Source: Arthrobacter sp. KBS0703 (lineage in GTDB: Bacteria; Actinomycetota; Actinomycetes; Actinomycetales; Micrococcaceae). From it: 64,000 nucleotides of DNA. The stretch covers positions 1,736,001-1,800,000 of the forward strand of contig NZ_MVDG02000001.1 of the NCBI RefSeq assembly GCF_002008315.2, in the 5' to 3' direction. Of this stretch, positions 63,949 through 64,000 are shown in pieces (the first letter of the stretch is position 1; each line of letters opens with the position of its first letter). Made by a program: the position numbers and the translations under genes. The notes beneath the pieces were generated by a model. That model had not been told where the DNA came from. It made no database searches and was given only the letters and a program-made list of their open reading frames with translations.

Positions 63949-64000
63949 GAAGAACTCGTGAATCCGAGGTCACCGCCGCGCCAGGGTCCGGAGGAGTTTC

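Overview
The window is 64 kb of GC-rich chromosome from an actinobacterium, most likely a member of the Micrococcaceae close to Arthrobacter/Pseudarthrobacter. The grounds are the uvrB, coaE-GrpB fusion, rpsA, polA order, a DUF4193 zinc-ribbon protein, an EF-G2, an Eis-type acetyltransferase, a stand-alone LigD-type polymerase and the codon bias. No rRNA, tRNA, CRISPR array, transposase, integrase or phage gene was seen.

Layout. 1-10 kb is housekeeping: uvrB (5' end only), coaE, YigZ, PfpI, rpsA, an Eis-like acetyltransferase, polA, a thioesterase and a RibD-like reductase. 10-13.3 kb holds phosphate transport (pit plus a small membrane partner), a HAD protein and a tandem universal stress protein. 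13.5-26 kb covers phosphoketolase, a KdpE/short-KdpD pair divergent from a KimA-like potassium transporter, YciO, a LigD-type polymerase and an amylosucrase-like enzyme abutting a truncated dedA. 26-36 kb holds a hydrolase, EF-G2, an acetyltransferase-tetR-MFS operon, moaA, a badly broken hrpB and DUF4193. 36.7-45.7 kb is a sugar-acid catabolic operon under a LacI regulator: hydroxyacid dehydrogenase, mannonate dehydratase, fructuronate reductase, L-idonate/L-gulonate 5-dehydrogenase, MHS permease, KDPG aldolase and KDG kinase. 46.8-50.3 kb is a second small catabolic unit: DUF1445 protein, MHS permease and a GntR regulator with visible operators. 50.4-64 kb is accessory: lipid-kinase-like, 2H phosphoesterase-like, hydrolases, DM13 protein, a methyltransferase remnant, secreted proteins, a Tat-exported multicopper oxidase, a patatin-like phospholipase with a leader-peptide ORF, an MFS protein and a hydrolase.

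The most important technical observation is that two places carry the exact 19-bp Tn5/Nextera mosaic end: two copies back to back inside hrpB (35330-35367) and one copy inside the KDG kinase gene (45389-45407). These are almost certainly library-adapter joins left in the assembly, not transposons. Several other genes carry one-base frameshifts (kdpD, hrpB repeatedly, DM13, multicopper oxidase, the 59-kb membrane protein), so broken frames here should first be suspected as assembly errors.

The best biological leads are: (i) a 19-codon leader ORF with a near-perfect ribosome site and mutually exclusive hairpins ahead of the patatin-like gene (60283-60402); (ii) the short KdpD/KdpE system divergent from a KimA-like transporter; (iii) an apparent L-gulonate/L-idonate route that lacks uronate isomerase; (iv) palindromic operators that fit the local TetR and GntR regulators; and (v) gene remnants (dedA, PucR-type helix-turn-helix, VOC) marking rearrangement points.
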